Of a stretch of DNA of 64,000 nucleotides, positions 25,696-34,898 are shown one piece after another. This DNA is from Chryseobacterium gallinarum (GTDB lineage Bacteria; Bacteroidota; Bacteroidia; Flavobacteriales; Weeksellaceae). The stretch's first letter is position 1, and each line of letters opens with the position of its first letter. The position numbers and the translations under genes were made by a program. The notes under the pieces were generated by a model. That model saw only the letters and a program-made list of their open reading frames with translations. It was not told where the DNA came from and did not search any database. The stretch spans positions 1,798,001-1,862,000 of the forward strand of contig NZ_CP009928.1 in the NCBI RefSeq assembly GCF_001021975.1, written 5' to 3'.

Positions 25696-28600
25696 ATGAA
25701 AATTATTTCATCCTTTATATTGTCTTTATGCTCAGTGGTAAGCTTCTCACAGACGATACTGTATCAGGCAGAAACCACGTCGAGGACAGTTCAAGATCCA
25801 CAATCAGTAGTTTTTGCACAGGGATTTATAGCAAAATCTGATATTTCCAATCCTTTTATAGCCAAGATTGGGCCTGCAACAGAAAATGCAGGAGGAAGCC
25901 CTGTAGACTCCAATGCAGGCACTGATAATCCAAGTGGGGCATCTGCTCCGACAGGACAAAGCTTCCATGATACAAAGGGAAATATAGAAGTTACGGGAGG
26001 AGGACAATTGCAGTTTACTTTACCTATTGCTTTACCTCCGGGAGTAAAATCTGTGGCTCCTCAAATTAATCTTGTATATTCCAGTGATTCAGGAAACGGA
26101 ATTGCAGGATACGGCTGGAACTTATCAGGAATCACGGCTATTTCCCGAATAGGAAAGAATATTGAAAAAGATGGAGAAGTAAAAAGTATCCAGATTGATT
26201 ATTCGGATTATTACAGTTTCAATGGACAAAGATTGATCCTGAAATCCGGCGAATATGGAAAGGATGGTGCAGAATATGTTACAGAGAAATATTCCAACAT
26301 TAAAATTAAGTCTCTTGGCAATATTCCAAACTGGAAGCAGCCTGAATATTGGGAGGTAACTTTTGAAGACGGTTCGCAGGCTTGGTATGGAGGAGTAGCT
26401 CCCGGTTGGAATAATGCTACTAATCGCTTAGGGTTTAGTATTGTAAAGTGGAAAGATACCCAGGGAAATGTCATCAATTATAATTATGATCAGGAATATA
26501 ATGTCAATGTGATCAGATCTATTACTTGGGGAGGGAATGAAAACTTAGGGACAGCCTCTTTTAATGAAATAGTATTTAATTATAATGACAGAAATATTCC
26601 TGAAGGAGCATATATCAACGGCTCAGGGACTTTGTTTACCCAAACAAAAATTTTAAAAGATATTATTGTTAAAATAAGCGGGCAGATTTTTAAGAAATAT
26701 GTACCGGAGTATTTCATTGATTCTATAGGATACCAATACATTAAACAGATTACTGAATCTAATTCCAAAGGTGAACCGGCCAACCCTGTTGTATTTAATT
26801 ATCCTGTTCAAAACCCAACATCTGTCAGTGGTTGGAATATGGATAGTCAGGCTTTATTTGATAAGGTTAAGTTTACAGGAGATTTCAATGGAGATGCTTA
26901 TCTTGATTTTATCATGACGGATGGAACTATAAAGCTGGGTGTTTTTAATGATGATTTTAATGTTGTTCAAACCAATAAGATTTTTAATTCAAGCTCTGTG
27001 GTTGTTAACATATTCCTGGATGAAACCGGAAAGGTTGTTAATGGTAATGGGGTGGCAGAGTATGAAAAGGGTAAAATTTCTGTATATGCTTTCAGAAATA
27101 ATACTTTTGTTAAAGTTTTTGAAAAATTAGTTTACGATGATTCTGATTGTATACGAGGGAGCCAGCCTCCGCCTGCCGGTTGTAAGATAACAACAACATT
27201 AAATGAAGGAGATAGTAACGGAGATGGTATCTCTGATATTTTTGTTACTATAAAAAGAGAAGAATGTTATTGGGCACAAGACCCTAACTGTAACAATACT
27301 ACTTCCAATGGCATCGCTAATCGACCTCCTCCATGCTCAATACTTCAATGTGCTTCTTATACAGCAGGGAATCTCATTGTAGATTTAAAGAATCAAAATA
27401 GTCCTCTTGCTACTTATACTTTAGGTGCCGGAATTAATGAAAGCTTATATACGGATCAAAAATATATGGATATTGACAGTGATGGTAAAGTAGACATTAT
27501 TAATGTGTCGAATACTGCGTACACGATCTTTGAATTTGTAAAAACAGCACCGGATCAATATCTAAAGAAAATTAAGTTTACCGGAAACTTAGAAGAAACC
27601 AAAGGGAATGGATTTCCTGTATTATTCGGGGATTTCAATGGAGATGGAAAGCTTGATTTTGCACTCCCTCTTACTGAAGGGAAAATAGGGAAAGATGACT
27701 GGAAGTTTTACATAGGAACAGGAAAAAGTTTTAATACGGCCTTTAGACCTGATTTCTTAATGTATAAGAATGAAAATACGCAGAGTAATGGGGCTTGGCT
27801 ACGATTTAGCAGAACGATGTATTCTATTACAGACCTTAATGCCGATGGGAAGTCAGATATTGTTCAGGTTCACTCCTATTCGAACTCATTAAATTCAACG
27901 TCAAGAACAATGGGAGTTGTTGTGAATGGACTGATTTCAAAAGGAGCTGCTTCATTTGGAGCTATAGATTTTACAACCCAGAATATTTACACCTATCCTA
28001 CACCACCCCAGTTTAATATTGTTCAGCCTTATGATGATCTTTCCATCTATCAGCCGATAACCAATGTCATTAGGTCCAATAACAACTATTACAATGTTTT
28101 CTTATTCAGGAAAGATAATGTACTTAAAATTAAAGCTCCTACCGGAGTAGGTGAGCTAAAGAGAATACAATCAATTACACAGGGAGGTATTACAACATCT
28201 GCGAAATATCTGGAAATCATTCCGGATAATACGGTAAATCCTAATTTTTATAAGAATCCTAAAAATGAATTATATCCCTACTTCTCTTTACCGAGAATAG
28301 ATAGAGGGCATGCGGTTTCACAGCTTCAACAAGAAAATAGAAAACAGGATTTCCGATACAGGGGAATGACGATGCATATGCAGGGGAAAGGAATGATAGG
28401 CTACTATCAAACAGCCCGTTCTTCCTGGTATGCAGATGGTTTTGAAAACACCAAAATCTGGACAGGAGCAGAAATAGATCCATTAAATGAAGGCGTGCCG
28501 GCAAAAGAATGGTCAGTAAGGACTAATAATGAAAGTTTGATCTTCCCGGATGATCTTTCTGAAAATAATACCCACCTCTTAAGTTTTAAATCCATCACTT

Positions 28601-31600
28601 ACCAAACCGATAAATTATTAAATAATCAGGTAGTAAGTTCTGTTGCTGACAACGATAAGCCCAAAGTAGTAACAGCTATTGTACCGAAGACCACTAAGAC
28701 AAAGGATTTTTTAACAAATACAGTAACAAACAGCACGGTATCCTACGATAATTATTATCTTCCGATACAGACCGTATCCAATGTTAATAATGGATATGCG
28801 GTAACTACTTCCACATTTGATTACACACACAATCCTTCAGGAACAGGCTCGAACTATTACATCGGACGCCCAAAATCTAAAACAGACATAGTACAGGCTT
28901 ATGGTGATACCAAATCTGCTAGGGAAGAATACACCTACGAAAACAACCTGTTGAAAACCCTTAAAACCTGGAACAGGGACAATTCAGGTTACGTACAGGA
29001 AACCTATATTTACGATGACTTTGGAAACATAACCCAAAAGACGATAAGCAATAGTATGGATTCCCAAACCCAGACTACTAAAGCAGATTATGATCCCAAA
29101 GGAAGGTTTGTCATTAAGAAAACAGACAACTTAGGATTACAGACCGGTATTGTATACAACGTTTGGGGACAGATTCTGACCCAGGTTGATCCCTTAGGAA
29201 ATATTCTCACCAATACTTATGATAATTGGGGTAAATTATTAACTTCTAAAACTAATTTGGCAGGAACGACAACGTATCAGTACGAAAGAGACAACAATGC
29301 CAATATCATGGTTACTCAATATGACCCTGATGGTAATATTTCCAAAAAGTTTACCAATAAACTCGGACAGGAATACAAAATATCTTCCAAAGCATTTGGA
29401 CAAGGAAAATATATTTCTAAAGAAACTCAGTATGATATTCTGGGAAGGAAATTAAAAGAGTCTGAACCCTATTTTGAGGGACAAAGTGCGAGCCAATGGA
29501 ATACGATGACCTATGATGATTCTGTATTTCCGGCCAAAATAACGGCTATTGCGTTTAATGGTAAACAAATGGAGACTTCTGTTTCCGGTTTAATAACAAC
29601 CGTTAAAGAGCTGAACGGTTATGGAAGAACCACTTCCAAAACCACCGACGCTTTAGGAAATGTAGTTTCTACCACCGATAAAGGAGGAAGCATACAATTC
29701 TCCTATAATGCAGCCGGGGAACAGATCAAAGCCCAATATGCAGAAAATACGGTCATCACAAAATATGACTCCTGGGGAAGGAAATCAGAATTCAATGATC
29801 CTTCTAATGGCGTTTACAAATATGAATATGATGGATTTGGACAGCCTAAAAAGACAATCAGTCCGAAGGGAACTAAAGAATATATCTACAATAATCCTGG
29901 ACAGCTTATTTCTCAAAAAGAGCTATCTACCACAGATGGCGGGCAGACTACTAATAAAACCATTAGTTTTACCTATGATAATAAAGGACGAGTAATTTCC
30001 AAATCCGGGACTTCCAAAGGAAACAGTTTTAGCTCAAATGTAACGTTTGATCCTCAGGGAAGAATTCTCTCCTCATCAGAAAGCGGAAATGGGAAATACT
30101 TTATTCAAAAAGGGATTACTTATGATGATAAAGCACGAGTAATATCTTATGAAAAGCAACTTTACTCATCAGGAATATTAACTAAAATACAGATAGAAAA
30201 TGTATATAGTGCATGGAATGGAGAGTTGTACCAGGTAAAAGACAAAGTGACAGGGAAGACCCTGTGGGGGCTGAAAGAAACCAATGCCAAAGGTCAGGTG
30301 CTAAAATCCAGACTGGGAGCAGCAGATGTTAATAATACGTATGATGCAAATGGTTTTTTAACAAATGTGAATCATTCATCCGCTGTTAAACCTTCCATTT
30401 TACAGCTTTCTTACTCATTCGATGCGATTAAAAATGAGATGAAAAGCAGAACCACCGGAGGAGACTTCAATATCACCGAATCCTTTGATTATGATGACAA
30501 CAACAGGTTGGTGAATTGGACAAATCCGGTAACCGGGGTAAAACCTACAACCAATCGTAATGTATACGACATCAAAGGAAGAATCACCCAAAACGACCAG
30601 GTAGGAACCATTAAATTTGAAAACAGTCAGAAGATCTACCAGCCAACAGGCATGACCCTGAATGCCGCAGGAGTTCAGAATTATAATAATGATCTGATCC
30701 AAAGCATTTCTTATAATGAAAATAACGATCCTGTATTTATCGATGGAGAAAAAGGCGATGCCGCCTTCCAGTATGGATTGACGCCCATGAGACAAAGAGT
30801 TACTTATGGAGGAAATTTCAGCAGTGATGGAGAAGGTAAGTTCACTAAATATTACAGTGAAGACGGAAGCTATGAAATCGTAAAAGACAATACTACAGGA
30901 AAAGAAAAACATATCATTTATATAGGAGGAACCCCATATGAATCAAATATTGTATATTTAAAAAACTATGTGGAGAGCAGTGGTTCTTACAAATTTTTGC
31001 ATAAAGATTATATCGGAAGCATTTTAGCGATCAGTGATGAAGCAGGAAATAAGCTGGAGCAAAGACACTTTGATGCCTGGGGGAATATGACTCACCTTCA
31101 AATAGGTAACGGGCTAATTACAACGGATATAAACAAAATTAAGGAAACAATAAATAAAGGAGGATTACTGCTGGAAAGAGGCTATACTTCTCATGAGCAC
31201 TTCATGGAAGTAGGCATCATCCACATGAACGGAAGACTATATGATCCTTTATTAAGAAGATTCTTAAATGCTGATGAAAACATCCAGGACCCATACAATA
31301 CCCAAAACTACAATAAGTATGGATATGTGATGAATAATCCGTTGATGTTTAATGATCCTAGTGGAGAGTTTTTTGTAGCAGGCTTTTTCTTAAGCTATAT
31401 TGCCCCGATTATCTGGGGTGCTATTGTAGGGACAGCCATTGCAGGAACAGCTTACCTTTTAACGGCTGCTTTTACGCAGAATTTTACATGGAGTGGTTTT
31501 GGAAAGGCTTTGCTGATGGGAGCAGTGGGAGGAGCAGTTACAGGTCTTTTGAATCCGGGCCTTTTCTTTGCCGGTGGATACTCATTTTTGGGGCAGTATG

Positions 31601-32427
31601 CCGGAGGAGTGATTTCCAGTATTATGCCTGCGTGGAACATCAATATCGGAAACTTCAGTTTTGGGCTTTCACCAAGTATTGCCTTTGGCAAGGGGGTGGG
31701 CTTTGGGGCCAATGTCAGTGCCACTTTCCAGGCTGGAGACTTTGCTATATCGGCAGGTTTTGGGATCATGAATTATGGAGCCCATGCCGGAAGTGGAGAA
31801 AGCGGATGGGAGTTTAGGAAGTCTCTAATGGCTGGAACTTTAGGGAAGGAAGGAAATTTGGGCTTAATGCTGGGAACTAATATCTGGAGCGGTATGTACG
31901 AACAGCAAACAGGTATTATAAGACTTGCAAGTGGAGATTTTTCGATGACTTATGAAAATGATGGAGCTCCATTTGGCCATACATTGGGAGATAATAATGA
32001 TAGATTTAGAACAGCTGCGATGACGATTGGTATAGGAGATTTTAGTGCTGGATTTAACCTGTTTACAGGAGTAAGATTAGAAGAAAGCTACTATGATAAT
32101 AAAACACTTTATAGTCCAAAAGATATTACTGAGGGCAAAATTCCTTATGATTATTGGCAAATGGGCAAATCATCAATAGGAGATTATGGTGAGAAATATA
32201 AAAATGGAATAGTTGATGAACGAGGCAGACAGTATCGATTTGGAGGGGCTTATGTTGGCTGGGGAAATTATCGAGTGGGAATAAATTCCGATAGGTATGT
32301 AAGACATGCGATACAAAATAGATTAGCTCACACATTTATTTCTCCTCAACCAGGATTTAGAGTTTTGTCTGGTACTATAAATCCTTATTTACAATTTCAA
32401 ACAAAAAACAAATTCACATCATGGTAA
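25696..32427 (+). CDS. SpvB/FG-GAP/RHS polymorphic toxin, type-23-like C-terminus
   Basis: 2243 residues. Signal peptide 1-18. SpvB-like domain ~90-340 (GGGQLQFTLPIALPPGVKSVAPQINLVYSS, GIAGYGWNLSGI). FG-GAP/VCBS calcium-type motifs near 395, 504, 592, 645 and 713 (GDFNGDAYLDF, GDSNGDGISDIF, DIDSDGKVDI, GDFNGDGKLDF, DLNADGKSDIV). YD repeats ~1090-1800. RHS-associated core ~1844-1890 (RLYDPLLRRFLNADE, NKYGYVMNNPLMFNDPSG). Then a hydrophobic Gly/Ala-rich stretch and, from ~2000, a beta-rich domain resembling polymorphic toxin type 23. The architecture matches TcB-type insecticidal toxin components, in which the RHS shell encases the C-terminus. Its stop overlaps the immunity gene start (ATGGTAA). 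Toxin class is my recollection of the family. Confidence 0.88.
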   Translation: MKIISSFILSLCSVVSFSQTILYQAETTSRTVQDPQSVVFAQGFIAKSDISNPFIAKIGPATENAGGSPVDSNAGTDNPSGASAPTGQSFHDTKGNIEVTGGGQLQFTLPIALPPGVKSVAPQINLVYSSDSGNGIAGYGWNLSGITAISRIGKNIEKDGEVKSIQIDYSDYYSFNGQRLILKSGEYGKDGAEYVTEKYSNIKIKSLGNIPNWKQPEYWEVTFEDGSQAWYGGVAPGWNNATNRLGFSIVKWKDTQGNVINYNYDQEYNVNVIRSITWGGNENLGTASFNEIVFNYNDRNIPEGAYINGSGTLFTQTKILKDIIVKISGQIFKKYVPEYFIDSIGYQYIKQITESNSKGEPANPVVFNYPVQNPTSVSGWNMDSQALFDKVKFTGDFNGDAYLDFIMTDGTIKLGVFNDDFNVVQTNKIFNSSSVVVNIFLDETGKVVNGNGVAEYEKGKISVYAFRNNTFVKVFEKLVYDDSDCIRGSQPPPAGCKITTTLNEGDSNGDGISDIFVTIKREECYWAQDPNCNNTTSNGIANRPPPCSILQCASYTAGNLIVDLKNQNSPLATYTLGAGINESLYTDQKYMDIDSDGKVDIINVSNTAYTIFEFVKTAPDQYLKKIKFTGNLEETKGNGFPVLFGDFNGDGKLDFALPLTEGKIGKDDWKFYIGTGKSFNTAFRPDFLMYKNENTQSNGAWLRFSRTMYSITDLNADGKSDIVQVHSYSNSLNSTSRTMGVVVNGLISKGAASFGAIDFTTQNIYTYPTPPQFNIVQPYDDLSIYQPITNVIRSNNNYYNVFLFRKDNVLKIKAPTGVGELKRIQSITQGGITTSAKYLEIIPDNTVNPNFYKNPKNELYPYFSLPRIDRGHAVSQLQQENRKQDFRYRGMTMHMQGKGMIGYYQTARSSWYADGFENTKIWTGAEIDPLNEGVPAKEWSVRTNNESLIFPDDLSENNTHLLSFKSITYQTDKLLNNQVVSSVADNDKPKVVTAIVPKTTKTKDFLTNTVTNSTVSYDNYYLPIQTVSNVNNGYAVTTSTFDYTHNPSGTGSNYYIGRPKSKTDIVQAYGDTKSAREEYTYENNLLKTLKTWNRDNSGYVQETYIYDDFGNITQKTISNSMDSQTQTTKADYDPKGRFVIKKTDNLGLQTGIVYNVWGQILTQVDPLGNILTNTYDNWGKLLTSKTNLAGTTTYQYERDNNANIMVTQYDPDGNISKKFTNKLGQEYKISSKAFGQGKYISKETQYDILGRKLKESEPYFEGQSASQWNTMTYDDSVFPAKITAIAFNGKQMETSVSGLITTVKELNGYGRTTSKTTDALGNVVSTTDKGGSIQFSYNAAGEQIKAQYAENTVITKYDSWGRKSEFNDPSNGVYKYEYDGFGQPKKTISPKGTKEYIYNNPGQLISQKELSTTDGGQTTNKTISFTYDNKGRVISKSGTSKGNSFSSNVTFDPQGRILSSSESGNGKYFIQKGITYDDKARVISYEKQLYSSGILTKIQIENVYSAWNGELYQVKDKVTGKTLWGLKETNAKGQVLKSRLGAADVNNTYDANGFLTNVNHSSAVKPSILQLSYSFDAIKNEMKSRTTGGDFNITESFDYDDNNRLVNWTNPVTGVKPTTNRNVYDIKGRITQNDQVGTIKFENSQKIYQPTGMTLNAAGVQNYNNDLIQSISYNENNDPVFIDGEKGDAAFQYGLTPMRQRVTYGGNFSSDGEGKFTKYYSEDGSYEIVKDNTTGKEKHIIYIGGTPYESNIVYLKNYVESSGSYKFLHKDYIGSILAISDEAGNKLEQRHFDAWGNMTHLQIGNGLITTDINKIKETINKGGLLLERGYTSHEHFMEVGIIHMNGRLYDPLLRRFLNADENIQDPYNTQNYNKYGYVMNNPLMFNDPSGEFFVAGFFLSYIAPIIWGAIVGTAIAGTAYLLTAAFTQNFTWSGFGKALLMGAVGGAVTGLLNPGLFFAGGYSFLGQYAGGVISSIMPAWNINIGNFSFGLSPSIAFGKGVGFGANVSATFQAGDFAISAGFGIMNYGAHAGSGESGWEFRKSLMAGTLGKEGNLGLMLGTNIWSGMYEQQTGIIRLASGDFSMTYENDGAPFGHTLGDNNDRFRTAAMTIGIGDFSAGFNLFTGVRLEESYYDNKTLYSPKDITEGKIPYDYWQMGKSSIGDYGEKYKNGIVDERGRQYRFGGAYVGWGNYRVGINSDRYVRHAIQNRLAHTFISPQPGFRVLSGTINPYLQFQTKNKFTSW
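31741..31824. repeat. cassette repeat, copy in the RHS gene
   Basis: ~84 bp from TTTGCTATATCGGCAGGTTT to AGTTTAGGAAGTCT encoding FAISAGFGIMNYGAHAGSGE and the following SGWEFRKS. Nearly identical DNA recurs at 32969-33052, 34230-34313 and 35498-35582. It marks the crossover point for cassette exchange. Confidence 0.9.
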
Positions 32428-32924
32428 AAACATTTAAAATATATCATTTGGCTATTTTTTTATTTCTTTATATGTCCTGCAGTAGTCAATTATCTGTTGA
32501 GAAAAAGATGGAATCTAAACTAAAAATGTTTAATAGAAATGACTTTAAACAAGTCCATTTTAATAATATATACCAATTAGAAGGTCTGTATGAAACAAAA
32601 AGAGATTTTGAGTTAATTTATCCTAAATTAGAAGAACACAGAGATAGTAATTATATTGATTATATGTATATACAAAATAATGGAAAAATAAACTTTGGAA
32701 CGGGTTCTATGGTCCCAGATATTACTAAACACAAAGAAATACAAACATTTAATGGTGTTCTGGTAAAAGAAGGAGATAAGTACGTTATTTTTCGAAAAGT
32801 AGTACTACATCCAGTTTTAGGAGTAGGAGGATATGAAATAAAGAAACAAAAAATTTTAATTGAGAATCGTCGCTTATATATACAAGATGGTAATAACTGT
32901 TTGGTTTATAAACTTGTTGATTAA
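32421..32924 (+). CDS. exported immunity protein 1 (for the RHS toxin tip)
   Basis: 167 residues. The start overlaps the RHS stop by 7 bases (ATGGTAA), giving tight translational coupling. The N-terminus IYHLAIFLFLYMSCSSQ is a signal with a plausible lipobox Cys. The mature part is charged and mixed alpha/beta (YMYIQNNGKINFGTGSMV, FNGVLVKEGDKYVIF), distantly like immunity proteins 2 and 3 in the same array. A lipoprotein or periplasmic location implies that the cognate toxin acts in the envelope. Very AT-rich. Function is inferred from position directly behind the toxin C-terminus. Confidence 0.7.
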   Translation: MVKTFKIYHLAIFLFLYMSCSSQLSVEKKMESKLKMFNRNDFKQVHFNNIYQLEGLYETKRDFELIYPKLEEHRDSNYIDYMYIQNNGKINFGTGSMVPDITKHKEIQTFNGVLVKEGDKYVIFRKVVLHPVLGVGGYEIKKQKILIENRRLYIQDGNNCLVYKLVD

Positions 32925-32968
32925 AAAATAGTACTTACAACATCAGTGCTACCTTCCGTGCTGAAAAT

Positions 32969-33052
32969 TTTGCTATATCGGCAGGTTTTGGGATCATGAA
33001 TTACGGAGCCCATGCCGGAAGTGGAGAAAGCGGATGGGAGTTTAGGAAGTCT
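32969..33052. repeat. cassette repeat, copy 2
   Basis: Near-identical to 31741-31824. The only ATG available to the cassette-2 frame (32996) lies inside this repeat. Confidence 0.9.
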
Positions 33053-33637
33053 GCGATGTTTAGCTACAATAGCAGAGACTTTGGAATTAGTCTGGGTACC
33101 AATATGTGGAGTGGGCTTCATCCTCAACAAACAGGAGTCTTAGGCTTAAGAAGTGGGGACTTTTCCATAAGCTATGAGAATGATGGGAGCCCGTTTGCTC
33201 CAAAAAAATGGTCAGAAGGAATTTTAGCAGATAATAATGATCGCTGGAGAACAGCTGCAATGACCATAGGGATAGGAGATTTTAGTGCTGGGTTTAATTT
33301 GTTTACGGGGGAACGTTTGAAAGAAACCTATGATAAAGGCTGGGATGATCAAATGATGGATTATGTTAAAAAGAATGGCCCTCTAAAAGGTGTTGCTGGT
33401 GCGAGATACCCACAAGGGTTTGCCTACGAACAGGGGCCTGCATACCGTTTAGGAGCAGCTTATGTAGGTTACAAAAACATGAGAATTGGAATAAATTCTG
33501 ATAGATATATAAGGCATCCGATACAAAATATTGTAGCCCATGGTAATATATCTAAACAGCCTGGGTTTTTGGTATTGACACCAAATATTAATCCTTATTT
33601 TCAGTACAGAACAAAAAATCAATTTACATCATGGTAA
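32996..33637 (+). CDS. orphan toxin C-terminal cassette 2 (type-23-like)
   Basis: 213 residues from the first ATG; the same frame is open back to a TGA at 32918 and there encodes NISATFRAENFAISAGFG, homologous to the RHS protein but without a start codon. Thus the cassette begins inside the toxin domain and lacks delivery domains and signal peptide. It diverges from the RHS tip after the shared SGWEFRKS (MFSYNSRDFGISLGTNMWSG) but keeps GDFSAGFNLFTGER, YRLGAAYVGYKNMRIGINSDRYIRHPIQN and the terminal FTSW. It ends with the same ATGGTAA overlap to its own immunity gene. Likely silent until recombined into the RHS gene. Confidence 0.75.
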   Translation: MNYGAHAGSGESGWEFRKSAMFSYNSRDFGISLGTNMWSGLHPQQTGVLGLRSGDFSISYENDGSPFAPKKWSEGILADNNDRWRTAAMTIGIGDFSAGFNLFTGERLKETYDKGWDDQMMDYVKKNGPLKGVAGARYPQGFAYEQGPAYRLGAAYVGYKNMRIGINSDRYIRHPIQNIVAHGNISKQPGFLVLTPNINPYFQYRTKNQFTSW

Positions 33638-34176
33638 AAAGGTATATAATATTACTTGGTTTATTATCAGTGAATTCTTGTATAAGCCAAAATAAATTAA
33701 AAGATGGGACAAAAGTGCCATCAAGTTCATATATTTTTTCAAATAAGAAAAATTTTTCTTCAAACATCTTAAATCACATAAATACTAATCATTTATATGA
33801 GTTGAAAGCTACCTATATGTGTGATTATAAATTAAATATAAAAAGAAAACTATCTCTAATGGGGGCATATTATTTACAATTTTATAATAATGGAGAGGTA
33901 AGATTCATGGATGCTTTAGAACCTAATCCTAATGTAACTGGATATAGAGGCGTAATCTATGTAAAAAATGGAAATTTTTATATTGATAAGGCTGCGCCTG
34001 TTTATACTTCGGGGAAAAACTTAGATATACATAAATATTTTCTAAAAGTAGATGGTGATTCTTTATTATTAAGGGAAGATAATAGCTTCTTTAGACAATC
34101 AGAATATATACTTCTTGTATACAAAAAATCAGGAAAAATTCCTGAGAATTGGAAGAAGTATAAGGCAGATTGGTAA
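33631..34176 (+). CDS. exported immunity protein 2
   Basis: 181 residues. Lipoprotein signal MVKRYIILLGLLSVNSCISQ, a good lipobox (VNSC). The mature part has LQFYNNGEVRFMDALEPNPN, RGVIYVKNGNFYIDK and ends ENWKKYKADW, clearly related to immunity protein 3 and remotely to protein 1. It starts inside the cassette-2 stop codon region (7-base overlap). Partner of cassette 2 by position. The last codons and stop read TTGGTAA, which doubles as the TTG start of cassette 3. Confidence 0.72.
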   Translation: MVKRYIILLGLLSVNSCISQNKLKDGTKVPSSSYIFSNKKNFSSNILNHINTNHLYELKATYMCDYKLNIKRKLSLMGAYYLQFYNNGEVRFMDALEPNPNVTGYRGVIYVKNGNFYIDKAAPVYTSGKNLDIHKYFLKVDGDSLLLREDNSFFRQSEYILLVYKKSGKIPENWKKYKADW

Positions 34177-34898
34177 ACAAAATCTTCTCCTTATTAGCTA
34201 CTATCAGTGCTGCTTTCCGTGTTGGAGACTTTGCTCTATCGGCAGGATTTGGGATCATGAATTACGGAGCTCATGCCGGAAGTGGAGAAAGCGGATGGGA
34301 GTTTAGGAAGTCTCTAATGGCTGGAACTTTAGGGAAGGAAGGAAATTTAGGCTTAATGCTGGGAACCAATATCTGGAGCGGTATGTATGAGCAGCAAACA
34401 GGTATTATAAGACTTGCAAGTGGGGATTTTTCGATGACTTATGAAAATGATGGAAGTCCGTTTGCTAAAGGCCCAAAAGGAACACATTTAGGAGACAATA
34501 ATGACCGATGGAGAACAGCTGCAATGACGATAAACGTGGGTGATTTTCACGCTGGGTTTAACCTATTTACAGGTGAAAGAAGAAGTGAAAGCTATGCTGA
34601 AAATGGAGATAAATCTTGGGATGCACAAAGAATGAAAGAGGGACCCTGTTATAGCAACGGAGCATGTTTACCTCATAGCTATGTAGAAGAAAAAGGACCA
34701 AGGTATAGACTTGGAGCAGCGTATATCGGCTGGGGCAATTACAGAGTAGGTATAGATTCAGACAGATATATAAGACACCCTATACAAAATATTATGGCGC
34801 ATAGCTGGTTATCTCCACAGCCAGGATTTGAAGTGCTTTCCACAAATATCAATCCTTATTTTCAATATCAAACAAGAAATAAATTTACGTCATGGTAA
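34170..34898 (+). CDS. orphan toxin C-terminal cassette 3 (type-23-like)
   Basis: 242 residues if started at TTG 34170, which overlaps the immunity-2 stop; otherwise the first ATG is inside the domain at 34258. It begins VNKIFSLLATISAAFRVGDFALSAGFGIMNYGAHAG and is nearly identical to the RHS tip through GNLGLMLGTNIWSGMYEQQ and IRLASGDFSMTYENDG, then differs in the variable middle (SESYAENGDKSWDAQRMKEG, with Cys residues in PCYSNGACLPH) before YRLGAAYIGWGNYRVGIDSD and the end NKFTSW. No signal peptide or RHS domain. A stored allele of the toxin tip. Confidence 0.75.
   Translation: MVNKIFSLLATISAAFRVGDFALSAGFGIMNYGAHAGSGESGWEFRKSLMAGTLGKEGNLGLMLGTNIWSGMYEQQTGIIRLASGDFSMTYENDGSPFAKGPKGTHLGDNNDRWRTAAMTINVGDFHAGFNLFTGERRSESYAENGDKSWDAQRMKEGPCYSNGACLPHSYVEEKGPRYRLGAAYIGWGNYRVGIDSDRYIRHPIQNIMAHSWLSPQPGFEVLSTNINPYFQYQTRNKFTSW
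34230..34313. repeat. cassette repeat, copy 3
   Basis: Near-identical to 31741-31824; homology with the RHS gene continues to about 34455 (matching 31825-31967), the longest shared tract of the array. Confidence 0.9.

Noticed and set aside
25602..25841. 79-residue frame before and over the start of the RHS gene
   Set aside because: It overlaps the RHS signal peptide region in another frame and has no family features.
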